From positions 1 to 14,355 of the forward strand of contig CAJFNH010000018.1 of assembly GCA_904394195.1 (NCBI GenBank): 14,355 bases of DNA. The letters are read 5' to 3'. The notes under the pieces were generated by a model that saw nothing but the letters and a program-made list of their open reading frames with translations, had not been told where the DNA came from and did no database searches. This stretch comes from Candidatus Gallimonas caecicola (lineage in GTDB: Bacteria > Bacillota > Clostridia > Christensenellales > Borkfalkiaceae). Position numbers and translations under genes: made by a program. Of this stretch, positions 5,306 through 13,214 are shown one piece after another (position 1 is the stretch's first letter; each line of letters starts with the position of its first letter).

Positions 5306-8300
5306 ATGCAAAAGACGTTCAAAAAGACAGCTTTGGGGCTCATCCTGTGTCTCGTCATGCTGCTTTGTGCAGGCGTGGCGCTTACGGCGTGTCAGCCGGC
5401 GCAGCAGGAAGAGGTGACCTACACCGTGGTCTACGATACACAGGGGGGGGGTGCGGTAAAGGACGGCACCTATACGCCCGGAGTGAATTTCAACCTGCCC
5501 ACGCCCAGCATCGGCACCGATCCCGAAATGTACGGCTATTCGTTCATCGGCTGGTTTTACGACGCGGCTTGCACTCAGCCCGTGGACAGAACGAATATCG
5601 ATACGTCCAAGGCGGTGGACGGCGTGCTCACCTTCTATGCAGGCTGGAGCAACGTACATAAGATCTACTTCGATACCAAGACGGACCAGATCATCGATCC
5701 CCTGGAATATAAATACGGCGCCACGGTCAGCGTGAACGATCTTCCCACGCCAAATGACAGGGTGGTCGGCAGCGCGGTCTGCGAGTTCATCTGCTGGGTG
5801 CAGGCGAATACCGATCAGTCCGTTACCGAAGATTTCCGCATGGACGCCGTGGATATGTACTTCTACGCGCTCTACGATACGGGCGTGAACAGCAAGTACG
5901 AACTCACCGAGGACGGCTATTACGCCAAGTCGTTCGGCGCCAACACCGAGCTCACGTCGGTCGGCTCCTTTGAGGACGGCACGGTGCTCTCCGTCGATAT
6001 GATTTTCCCCGCCGATCCTTCCGACTACGGCGACGACTGCGGCCCCGTGTTCGGCTTTAGCGACTACATTGAAAGCTCCGATTCTTTCGGCGACGGCAGC
6101 ACTGGATACATGTATCTGTTCATTTCGGCGGCCGCCAACCAGTCGTACAACACCAACAAGGGCGCACTCGACGTATGGGGTACCTGGACGGACGCAGACG
6201 GCAACGAACAGGGTCCCGGGCGGCTGTACTATATGGGCATGAACACCGATCTTGCCGGAACGCCCTATCAGCAGAAGTTCGCCGCCTACCTTACGAGCGG
6301 CGAGAGCGAGACGTTCACCTATACCGTCCGCCGCAGCGGCAACTGCTACTACATCGGCGTGGACGGCATTGAGTACTGCTGCGTGGAGCTGGGCGGCGCA
6401 CGCAAGCCTTCGTCGGCGACGGAAAACCTGACGGGCACCATCAGCAAAAAACTGACGGGCACCCGCGTGGGCCTGCGCTCCAAGTCCACCAACGTCTATT
6501 ACAATAATATCACCATCACGCCCGCCGAGGAAGTGAGCGTCACGTTCGACGCGGTGAACGGCAGGATGGACGGGGAGCAGATCGTCACCAAGACGTACTC
6601 CTACAACGCCGCCATCGGCACGTTTCCCACGCCCGTGTACGAGGGCTTTGAGTTTGCGGGCTGGTATTACACCGATTATCTTACGGGCGAGACGAAGCAG
6701 CTCACCGCCGAGACGGTGCTGGATGACAGCTTCTGGCAGCTCACCGTGACGGCGCGCTGGCGCAGGGAGGGCGCGCAGCCCTACACCGTCTCCTTCGATA
6801 CGGGCGTGGACGGCTATACCGTTGCAGACGTCGAAGGCTGGTACGAGGGCAATCCGCTTGCGGCGCCCGAACTTTCCAGGACCTTCTGGACCTTCTCGGA
6901 GGAGTGGTACTACGATGAAGAATGCACCAGACCCGTCGATCTGAACGCGGTCGATCCCACGCAGACGGGCGCGGGCGGCACGCAGGCGTTCACGCTCTAC
7001 GCCAAGGCGGAAGAGCACGACTTCACGGGCGAGGGCTGGACGGAGACAGACGGCACCTACACGGGCAGCACCGATACGCTCGTCAACGGCTTTGAGGCGA
7101 AGGTGGGGCAGACGCTCGAGATCGACATCACGCTGCCTGCATACTCCTCCTCGTACGGGGTGAGCGGCATCCTGTTCGGCGCCACCGGGCTTGGCGCGAA
7201 CGACAGCTATTACTGGCTGCGCATCGTCGGCTCGTCCGACAACAACGAGGGTGCGCGCGGCGCGATCCAGCTGTATAAGGACGGCGCGTTTGCGGGTGCG
7301 GACTACTCCAAGCGCATTACCGTGGCGCCCCTTGCAGGCTCCTCCTATGCGGAGGCATATGAAGCGCACAAGACGAGCGGCGAAACGCTCACCGTGACGC
7401 TGGGCGTCATCATCGAAGCGGATAAGATCCACTGCATGGTGGACGGCACCATCGTATTCACCTACGAAACGCAGGTGAAGGGCGCCTATATCGGCTTCAA
7501 GCCCGCGTCCGGCACCACCATGACCTATTCGGACATCCGCATCACAGATAACGGTGCAGATATCACCTTCGACGCGGGCGAGGGCGACCTTCCCGAAGGC
7601 GCGCAGGAGACCATCCGCCTTGCTACGGGCACGGCGCTGGGCACCCTTCCCACGCCCACGCGCAACGGTTACGACTTCGTGGCATGGCTGTACAACGGAA
7701 CGGCGGTGACGCAGGATACGACGTTTGACGCCACGGTGCGCACGGTCACGCTCACGGCGCAGTGGGTGGAGCAGGTCGCGCAGGTCACCATCACGTTCGA
7801 TCCGGGCGATGACGGGGCGACCGTTTCCGAGCCGTCCCGCACCATCGCGGCAGGCGCGGCGATCGGCGAACTGCCCGTGCCTATCCGGGAGGGCTGGCGC
7901 TTCCTCGGCTGGTATGACGGCGATACGCTCGTCACGGCAACGACCGTAGCGATCGAAAATATGACGCTTGTTGCAAAGTGGGAGAGCGCAAGCGGCTGGG
8001 ACGGCACCACCGCCGCCACCGCCTATGCAAACGGCAGCGGCACGCAGGAAGACCCTTATCAGATCTCGAGCGGCGCCGAACTCAAGTATTTTGCCGATAC
8101 CATCAACGGCGGCACGACGTACGAAGGGGTGTACTTCATCCTCACGCAGGATATCAACCTCAACTCGCACGCATGGACGCCGGCGGGCACGTCGGCGACT
8201 ATCCGCTTCGCGGGCAATCTTGACGGCGATGGGCACACCATCTCCAATCTGACGAGCAAGCTGTTCGGTTATGCGGGCGGCGCGACCATTTCCGATTTGA

Positions 8301-8905
8301 AGCTGGAGGTCGCGATCAGCACGACGGAAACGAATACCGCAGGACTTATCGGCATCGTGCAGGGTGGCGCGGTTACGATTACAAACAGCGAGGTACGCGG
8401 AACAGTCGCTTCCACGCAGTCCCTTGTGGGTGGTTTTGTCGGCTGGGTTAATGCGGCGCTCACGATGACGAACTGCACAAACTATGCCAATATCACATGT
8501 ACGATTGCAAGTGGTTTTGCTTTTACCGGCGGTATCATCGGCTCGCACAACAGCGGCGTTCTTCTGCTGACCAACTGCAAAAATTACGGTACGGTCACGG
8601 CTGCAACGGGCACCATGGTGGGCGGCATCGTCGGTATCGTCCGCACAGCCTCGGCGACCGGGTCACTGATTACTGAATGTTACAACTTTGCCGATGTGAC
8701 CGGTGCGTCACAGGTTGGCGGCATTGCAGGCTGCCTGCGCCTTGCGGCGACCAACTGCTACAACAGCACGGAAGCTACGATCACAGGCAGTGCCGAAGCA
8801 AGGCCGATCGCCGGGCAAGTGAATAACGGCGGAAGCTATACCAACTGCGGTACCTGCGATGCGAACGGCGAAAACAAGACGCCGCTTCCCGATCAGTCAT
8901 CCTGA
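5306..8905 (+). CDS. Giant modular lipoprotein: InlB B-repeats, two concanavalin-like modules, GLUG-type C-terminus
   Basis: A 1199-residue surface lipoprotein, first gene of the operon, with AAGGAGG about 5 bases before the ATG. The signal peptide ends in lipobox LTAC (Cys29). InlB B-repeat-like units (typified by 'F-aGWyyd' and 'LtAqW') lie at about 38-114, degenerate at 118-190, then at 409-486, 491-568, 752-821 and 825-893. Two beta-rich modules, about 195-408 and 569-748, share the pattern of a GYYA/GTYTGS start, then 'LsVDM/LEIDIT.PA', and a closing 'YYNNITIT/YSDIRIT', as in concanavalin-like lectin folds. From about 905 on, 'NGSGTQEDPYQISSGAELKY' opens a region of repeated V/T-GGI-G and TN-C-NYG units (GLUG-type, probably a beta-helix). 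InlB B-repeats are common in adhesins. With a glycosidase and sugar importer downstream, glycan binding is the likely job, but this is inferred; no catalytic site was found. An in-frame G9 tract falls at codons 46-49. Confidence 0.85.
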   Translation: MQKTFKKTALGLILCLVMLLCAGVALTACQPAQQEEVTYTVVYDTQGGGAVKDGTYTPGVNFNLPTPSIGTDPEMYGYSFIGWFYDAACTQPVDRTNIDTSKAVDGVLTFYAGWSNVHKIYFDTKTDQIIDPLEYKYGATVSVNDLPTPNDRVVGSAVCEFICWVQANTDQSVTEDFRMDAVDMYFYALYDTGVNSKYELTEDGYYAKSFGANTELTSVGSFEDGTVLSVDMIFPADPSDYGDDCGPVFGFSDYIESSDSFGDGSTGYMYLFISAAANQSYNTNKGALDVWGTWTDADGNEQGPGRLYYMGMNTDLAGTPYQQKFAAYLTSGESETFTYTVRRSGNCYYIGVDGIEYCCVELGGARKPSSATENLTGTISKKLTGTRVGLRSKSTNVYYNNITITPAEEVSVTFDAVNGRMDGEQIVTKTYSYNAAIGTFPTPVYEGFEFAGWYYTDYLTGETKQLTAETVLDDSFWQLTVTARWRREGAQPYTVSFDTGVDGYTVADVEGWYEGNPLAAPELSRTFWTFSEEWYYDEECTRPVDLNAVDPTQTGAGGTQAFTLYAKAEEHDFTGEGWTETDGTYTGSTDTLVNGFEAKVGQTLEIDITLPAYSSSYGVSGILFGATGLGANDSYYWLRIVGSSDNNEGARGAIQLYKDGAFAGADYSKRITVAPLAGSSYAEAYEAHKTSGETLTVTLGVIIEADKIHCMVDGTIVFTYETQVKGAYIGFKPASGTTMTYSDIRITDNGADITFDAGEGDLPEGAQETIRLATGTALGTLPTPTRNGYDFVAWLYNGTAVTQDTTFDATVRTVTLTAQWVEQVAQVTITFDPGDDGATVSEPSRTIAAGAAIGELPVPIREGWRFLGWYDGDTLVTATTVAIENMTLVAKWESASGWDGTTAATAYANGSGTQEDPYQISSGAELKYFADTINGGTTYEGVYFILTQDINLNSHAWTPAGTSATIRFAGNLDGDGHTISNLTSKLFGYAGGATISDLKLEVAISTTETNTAGLIGIVQGGAVTITNSEVRGTVASTQSLVGGFVGWVNAALTMTNCTNYANITCTIASGFAFTGGIIGSHNSGVLLLTNCKNYGTVTAATGTMVGGIVGIVRTASATGSLITECYNFADVTGASQVGGIAGCLRLAATNCYNSTEATITGSAEARPIAGQVNNGGSYTNCGTCDANGENKTPLPDQSS
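5443..5451. repeat. In-frame G9 homopolymer in the modular lipoprotein gene
   Basis: Nine G span codons 46-49 (Gln-Gly-Gly-Gly) in the first InlB-like repeat. Loss of one G gives a TAA after codon 50. Gain of one G shifts into a frame that stops at 5659-5661, after about 118 residues. Either change would remove nearly the whole protein. Confidence 0.9.
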
Positions 8906-8915
8906 TGAGCAACGG

Positions 8916-8943
8916 CTCCCGCCCGCCGCGCGGCGGGCGGGGG
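8916..8943 (+). promoter_or_regulatory. GC-rich intergenic hairpin without U-run (operon gap 1)
   Basis: CCCGCCCGCC (8918-8927) and GGCGGGCGGG (8932-8941) form a perfect 10-bp stem with the loop GCGC. Two more pairs, including one G-U, extend it outward. No T-run follows, and the GGAG ribosome site of the next gene begins a few bases later. It is more likely an mRNA-stability or processing element than a terminator. Confidence 0.6.
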
Positions 8944-8959
8944 ATACGGAGAAGAAAGC

Positions 8960-11581
8960 ATGAACAGAAAAAAACGCAAACGTATCTGCATGACTGCGGC
9001 GTCGGTGCTGGGAGCCGTGATGCTCGGGCTGACGGCGTGCCAGCCGGCAGAGGAGCCCGTGCCGCCCTACGACGCCTCCACCCGCGTTCCGACGGACGAG
9101 AACGAGGAGGTCGTGGACCTTACAGCTCAAGGGCACGAGTTCTACAACAACTATATCGAATTTTATGACGGCGACGGGGACGTCTACGATATCGGCGATC
9201 CCTATGTGTTCCGCTATGACGGCAAGTACTACCTCTATTCCTCGCTCAACGGCGAAAAGCGGTACTCGGGGCGCATCCCCTGCTGGGTGTCTGAAAACCT
9301 GGTCGACTGGGAGTGGGGCGGCTGGGCGTACGACCCCAACAGCACCGCTACCACCTCGGAAACCTACATTGCCTTCGCGCCCGAAGTCGTCTACTACAAG
9401 GGCTGGTTCTACATGTGCGAATCCCGCCGCGGACAGGGGCATTACTTCTTCCGCAGCGCCTCGCCCACGGGTCCCTTCGAGCTCATCTCGGGCAATCTTG
9501 GCATGGGCATTGACGGCTCCTTCTACCTGCATGACGACGGGCAGCTCTACTTTATCAGCGCCAACAACACCATCGCGGAATCGCGCATCACCTGGTTTGA
9601 GATCGACTTTCCCGAGGACGCCGACGGCAATGTGACGGTGGAGATCGACAACACCGCCGCAAACATTGTGGAGGACGCCTATCTGGGCGGCTGGACGGAG
9701 GGTCCCGGCTATTTCAAGCGCAACGGCTACAGCTACTTCACCTACACTGGCAACCATGTGGACAGCGCCGGCTATAAGGAGGCGTACTCCTACACGACGT
9801 CTGACTCTCCGCTCGAGGGGCTCACGTCGCGCTGGAACAACACCACGCTTCTCTCCACGGGCTTCGATAACGAGGCGCTCCCCGGCTATGCGAGCGTGGA
9901 CGGCAGCAAGCAGGTCACGGACTACCGCGGACTGGGGCATGCGAGCAACGTCATCGGCCCCGATATGGACAGCGTCTGGACGGCGTATCACAATGCCAAC
10001 CGCGTCAATTACAAGAACGAGACGGGCACGGGTACGCGCAAGTACAACGTCACGCAGTACTTCACCAACGGCTCCTATGTTCTGACCAACGGTCTGGGCA
10101 ACTATCAGAAGACCAAACCCGCCATGCCCGACTACAGCGCTGCCGCAAGCGAGCTGGAGACGGTGGGGGGCATGCAGCTCTCCGCGCAGGAGACGCAGGA
10201 TGTCTTTACGGCGGAATGTAACTTCACGCTCACGGACGGGGCGGGCAGCGCTGTTGCCGGCATGCGCGCGGCGGACGACTATCTCATCGTCACGGCGCAG
10301 GGCACCGCGCTCACCGTGGCGCGCGTTGCGGGCGGCGCCCGCAGCGAGCTTGCCACGGCCAATATCGCCCTCTCCACCAATGCCTCCGCCGTGCACACGG
10401 TCAAATTCGTCTCGGGCGCTTCGTCCTCGCAGATCTACTACGACAACATGCTCGTGGCAACGCTGGACGGGAGCATCGGCGCGGGGCGCGTGGGCTATGC
10501 GCAGGGCGCCGTGCCATCCTCCACAGAGTTCACGAACGACGCCTTCGGCACTTCCGACTTTGACGGCATCAAGGACCTGACGGGCTCCTGGGCGGCATAT
10601 GCCTACATGAAGGGCGAAAACCGCGGCTGGCAGCTGGGCGGCGCCTCCGTGCGGGCGGACGGCGTGCGGCAGGGCGAGCCGGAAAAGACCAAGACGGTGG
10701 AGAGCCTGGGCGCAACGGCGCTCGTGCTGGGCAGGAACGACTGGGTCAAGTACGCCGTCAATTCCCCTGCCGAGGGCAACTATGCGCTCAACCTGTTGCT
10801 GGGCAGAGAGAGCGCGGGCTGCGTGTTCGAGGTCATCGTGGACAACGAGGCCATCACCATGATGGAGATCCCCGCCGATACGAACTTCGGCGAGAGCGAG
10901 TACATCAACTTCCAGGCGGGCAATTTTGCCGTAGGGGAGGGGCTGCACACCATCAAGCTGCGCGTCTACAGCGGCACGCTGGACTTCGTGAACGTATCCA
11001 CCGTGAAAAATGCCGACGCGCTCGGCGAAGTCAGCGACCCGCTCACCAATGAGGACGCCTCGCTCTTCTCCGTTCTGCTGGGAACGCGCTTCTCCTTCAT
11101 GCAGGCGGGCTTCATGACCAATACCAGCGACGTCAGAACGCTCGCGCGCTTCGGCAGCAAGGGCATCGCCAACTACGAGTTCTCGGTGGACGTCAGGCTG
11201 GTCAACACGAGCGGCATGGGCGGCATCCTCTTCCGCATGAACGAGTATTCGTACACGGACAGTTCCACCATAACGCTCGGCGACGGGTTTGTGGGGTACT
11301 ATCTGCAGCTGGGCGGCTATTACGTCGGCCTGTACAAGTACAACTACAACAAGTCGGAACGGCTGGGCGGGCTTCGTCCTTCCTCCGATGCGCTGCTTGC
11401 GAACGGCGTGACGGCGACCGTCACCGTCCGCTGCGACAACGGCAATATCACCGTTCTGCTCAACGGCGTGACGGCGATCGAATATTTCGACCCCGACGCC
11501 TACCTCTCGGGCTATATCACCTTTTTTGCGGAGCGTGATTCCAGCCTGCTCTTCAGCAATTTTATCTATACGGAAATCTGA
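8960..11581 (+). CDS. Glycoside hydrolase family 43 lipoprotein with C-terminal carbohydrate-binding modules
   Basis: An 873-residue surface enzyme. Lipobox LTAC (Cys27) predicts lipid anchoring; the signal-peptide end LTACQPA is identical to that of the preceding lipoprotein. Residues about 60-400 form a GH43 five-bladed beta-propeller: YDIGDPYVFRYDGKYYLY (76-93) with the likely general base Asp80, APEVVYYKG (140-148), GIDGSFYL (183-190) with the modulating Asp185, WTEGPGYF (245-252) with the likely acid Glu247, and GLGHASNVIGPDMDSVWTAYH near 335-355. GH43 members are mostly arabinofuranosidases, xylosidases or arabinanases, so arabinose- or xylose-containing plant glycan is the likely substrate, though not provable here. 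The rest looks like a beta-sandwich at about 405-530, a CBM6/35-like module at about 545-685 (DWVKYAVNSPAEGNYALNLL), and a concanavalin/CBM66-like module at about 695-873. GGAGAAG precedes the ATG. It lies 54 bases after the previous gene, in the same operon. Confidence 0.88.
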   Translation: MNRKKRKRICMTAASVLGAVMLGLTACQPAEEPVPPYDASTRVPTDENEEVVDLTAQGHEFYNNYIEFYDGDGDVYDIGDPYVFRYDGKYYLYSSLNGEKRYSGRIPCWVSENLVDWEWGGWAYDPNSTATTSETYIAFAPEVVYYKGWFYMCESRRGQGHYFFRSASPTGPFELISGNLGMGIDGSFYLHDDGQLYFISANNTIAESRITWFEIDFPEDADGNVTVEIDNTAANIVEDAYLGGWTEGPGYFKRNGYSYFTYTGNHVDSAGYKEAYSYTTSDSPLEGLTSRWNNTTLLSTGFDNEALPGYASVDGSKQVTDYRGLGHASNVIGPDMDSVWTAYHNANRVNYKNETGTGTRKYNVTQYFTNGSYVLTNGLGNYQKTKPAMPDYSAAASELETVGGMQLSAQETQDVFTAECNFTLTDGAGSAVAGMRAADDYLIVTAQGTALTVARVAGGARSELATANIALSTNASAVHTVKFVSGASSSQIYYDNMLVATLDGSIGAGRVGYAQGAVPSSTEFTNDAFGTSDFDGIKDLTGSWAAYAYMKGENRGWQLGGASVRADGVRQGEPEKTKTVESLGATALVLGRNDWVKYAVNSPAEGNYALNLLLGRESAGCVFEVIVDNEAITMMEIPADTNFGESEYINFQAGNFAVGEGLHTIKLRVYSGTLDFVNVSTVKNADALGEVSDPLTNEDASLFSVLLGTRFSFMQAGFMTNTSDVRTLARFGSKGIANYEFSVDVRLVNTSGMGGILFRMNEYSYTDSSTITLGDGFVGYYLQLGGYYVGLYKYNYNKSERLGGLRPSSDALLANGVTATVTVRCDNGNITVLLNGVTAIEYFDPDAYLSGYITFFAERDSSLLFSNFIYTEI

Positions 11582-11583
11582 TC

Positions 11584-11601
11584 GACGGGGAGCTTCCCGT
11601 C
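11584..11601 (+). promoter_or_regulatory. Short intergenic hairpin without U-run (operon gap 2)
   Basis: GACGGG (11584-11589) and CCCGTC (11596-11601) form a 6-bp stem with a 6-base loop in the 40-bp gap between the GH43 and sugar-binding genes. AAGGAGG follows within 10 bases. It is weaker than the other two gap hairpins. Confidence 0.45.
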
Positions 11602-11621
11602 ACAAAATAAGGAGGAAAATC

Positions 11622-13166
11622 ATGAAAAAGAGAAATTTGTTTACAGTTGCACTCACCTGCGTGATCGGCATGACGGCGCTTGCCGCCTGCGGACCGAGCA
11701 GCGGCGGGAGTGTGACGAAACCGCCCGAAACCGATCCGGACAGCTGGAATTCGCTCGAGTCGGGCAAGACGGTGCAGATCACGCTTGCGGGGCGCGACGT
11801 GGATACCGAGCGCGCCAACTATCTGCAGTTCGTCAACGATTTCAACGCCACGCACGACAACATTGTGGTCACTCTCGAGTGGTGGACGGACGGCACGGCG
11901 TACAACATCGCGCTCGACGGTATGGGTAAAAATCTGCCCGACGTGTTCATGCTCAACAATATCATGTTCACGTCGTTTGCGGCGTCCGGCAAGCTCGCGA
12001 ATATCCGTCCCTATGTGGACGAGTCCATCCTTGACGACATGTATGTGAACGGGTATGAGGTCTATTACTTCGACCACGAGACCAAGACGTGCGGCATCAC
12101 CGAGGACGCGGGCATGTACGGTCTGCCCAAGGATCAGGGCCCCGTTGCGCTTGCCTACAATGAGGATAAGCTGCGCGACTACGTTGCAAGGTACAATTCC
12201 ACGGCGTCCGATGCGGACAAGATCGATATCGACAGAGTGATGAGCGTCAGCGAGCCCATGACCTTCGATTATTTCCTTGAGATCGGCAAGAAGCTCAAGA
12301 CGGTGCTCGGGCAGGACGAGTACGTGTGCTCCGGCTATGATATGCAGAGCGTCATCTACTCCAACAACGCCAACTACTTCACGGACGATACGGCGCGCAA
12401 TCAGGCAATCGACACGGAAAACTTTGCCCAGGCGATCGAGTTTGTGCAGAATATGTATAAAGAGGGCATCCTTCCCGCGGCGGGTACCGTTTCGTCGGGC
12501 GGCGAAACGGTGTTCTCCTCCGGAAGATCGCTCTTCTACTTCTCGGCGACCGGCCCCTGGAAGACCAAGGACTACTGGCAGACGTGCGACTTCACCTGGA
12601 ACATCGCGCCCGTTCCCGTCGGCATGGCGGAGGGCGCCGTCTCCACGGCGTATATCGGCGGCATGTGCTACGCCATCTCCAACAACTGTCCCTATAAGGA
12701 CGCTGCGCTCGAACTGGTCAAATATCTTTCCACGGACATCACCTCGCAGCGCACGCAGTACAAGCGCGGACAGTGCATCCCCAACCTCATCAGCCTTGCG
12801 CAGGAGTATGCGACCGACCAGTATGACTTTATCGCCATGCAGACGGGGAAGGACGATCCCTGCCCCACAAACCGCAGCGTGTGGATCGACGTCGTGGACG
12901 GCGTAGGCGGAACGAAGACGGACGCAAACGGCAACGAATATACCGATAAGGTGACGGGCAGATACCGCGCGGAGAGCTTTACGCTCGATGCGACCTGGCT
13001 CAATTCGCTCAATCAGTTCATGGGCGGCACAACGGGGAGTTTTGGCTCCTTCTGGGAGCCCAAGGCGGACGGCACATGGGTGAACGTGCGCGAGGCGCTC
13101 GCGGCATATGCGCCCGAACTGCAGGTTGCGCTTGAAGAGAACTACGACCGCTTGCACAGAATGTAA
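11622..13166 (+). CDS. ABC transporter sugar-binding lipoprotein (family 1 solute-binding protein)
   Basis: A 514-residue extracellular receptor for a carbohydrate importer. The signal peptide ends in lipobox LAAC (Cys23), followed by a Ser/Gly/Pro linker. The mature part has the family 1 pattern: VQITLAGRD at about 51-59, the first Rossmann-like lobe with FVNDFNATHDNIVVTLEWW (70-88), NLPDVFMLNNI (104-114) as in the 'PDvf..n' motif, then GMYGLPKDQGPVALAYNEDKL, which matches the 'GlP.......lyYNkdl' hinge segment of CUT1 receptors. The late segment GGMCYAISNNCPYKDAALELVKYL matches the 'g.g.aIs..sk....A..fi.fl' motif. It is longer than usual (about 400-450), which often goes with oligosaccharide ligands. 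AAGGAGG lies 6-7 bases before ATG 11622; the longer open frame from 11526 overlaps the GH43 gene and lacks a signal peptide at its start. It delivers cleavage products to the permeases downstream. Confidence 0.93.
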   Translation: MKKRNLFTVALTCVIGMTALAACGPSSGGSVTKPPETDPDSWNSLESGKTVQITLAGRDVDTERANYLQFVNDFNATHDNIVVTLEWWTDGTAYNIALDGMGKNLPDVFMLNNIMFTSFAASGKLANIRPYVDESILDDMYVNGYEVYYFDHETKTCGITEDAGMYGLPKDQGPVALAYNEDKLRDYVARYNSTASDADKIDIDRVMSVSEPMTFDYFLEIGKKLKTVLGQDEYVCSGYDMQSVIYSNNANYFTDDTARNQAIDTENFAQAIEFVQNMYKEGILPAAGTVSSGGETVFSSGRSLFYFSATGPWKTKDYWQTCDFTWNIAPVPVGMAEGAVSTAYIGGMCYAISNNCPYKDAALELVKYLSTDITSQRTQYKRGQCIPNLISLAQEYATDQYDFIAMQTGKDDPCPTNRSVWIDVVDGVGGTKTDANGNEYTDKVTGRYRAESFTLDATWLNSLNQFMGGTTGSFGSFWEPKADGTWVNVREALAAYAPELQVALEENYDRLHRM

Positions 13167-13173
13167 CGGAATG

Positions 13174-13199
13174 TTCCGCCGCCCCAACGGGCGGCGGAA
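13174..13199 (+). promoter_or_regulatory. Strong intergenic hairpin after the binding-protein gene (operon gap 3)
   Basis: TTCCGCCGCCC (13174-13184) and GGGCGGCGGAA (13189-13199) form a perfect 11-bp stem with the loop CAAC. It is followed by ACACAAGGAGGAG, not a T-run, so it is unlikely to be a full terminator. Its place between receptor and permease genes matches 3'-protecting hairpins in sugar operons such as malE-malF, which let the receptor be made in excess. Confidence 0.7.
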
Positions 13200-13214
13200 A
13201 CACAAGGAGGAGTT

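Noticed and set aside
5282..8548. A 1088-codon open frame on the minus strand opposite the modular lipoprotein
   Set aside because: It is a shadow of GC-rich coding DNA: Arg/Ala/His/Val-rich, no domain, no signal peptide, no ribosome site. The opposite strand has clear domains and a lipobox.
10146..10151. A run of six G in the GH43 gene
   Set aside because: It is too short to expect frequent slippage and is no longer than the G6 run near 978 in the methyltransferase gene.
8897..10948. A 683-codon open frame on the minus strand opposite the GH43 gene
   Set aside because: It shows the same mirror composition, with no recognisable motif, and the plus strand has GH43 catalytic motifs.
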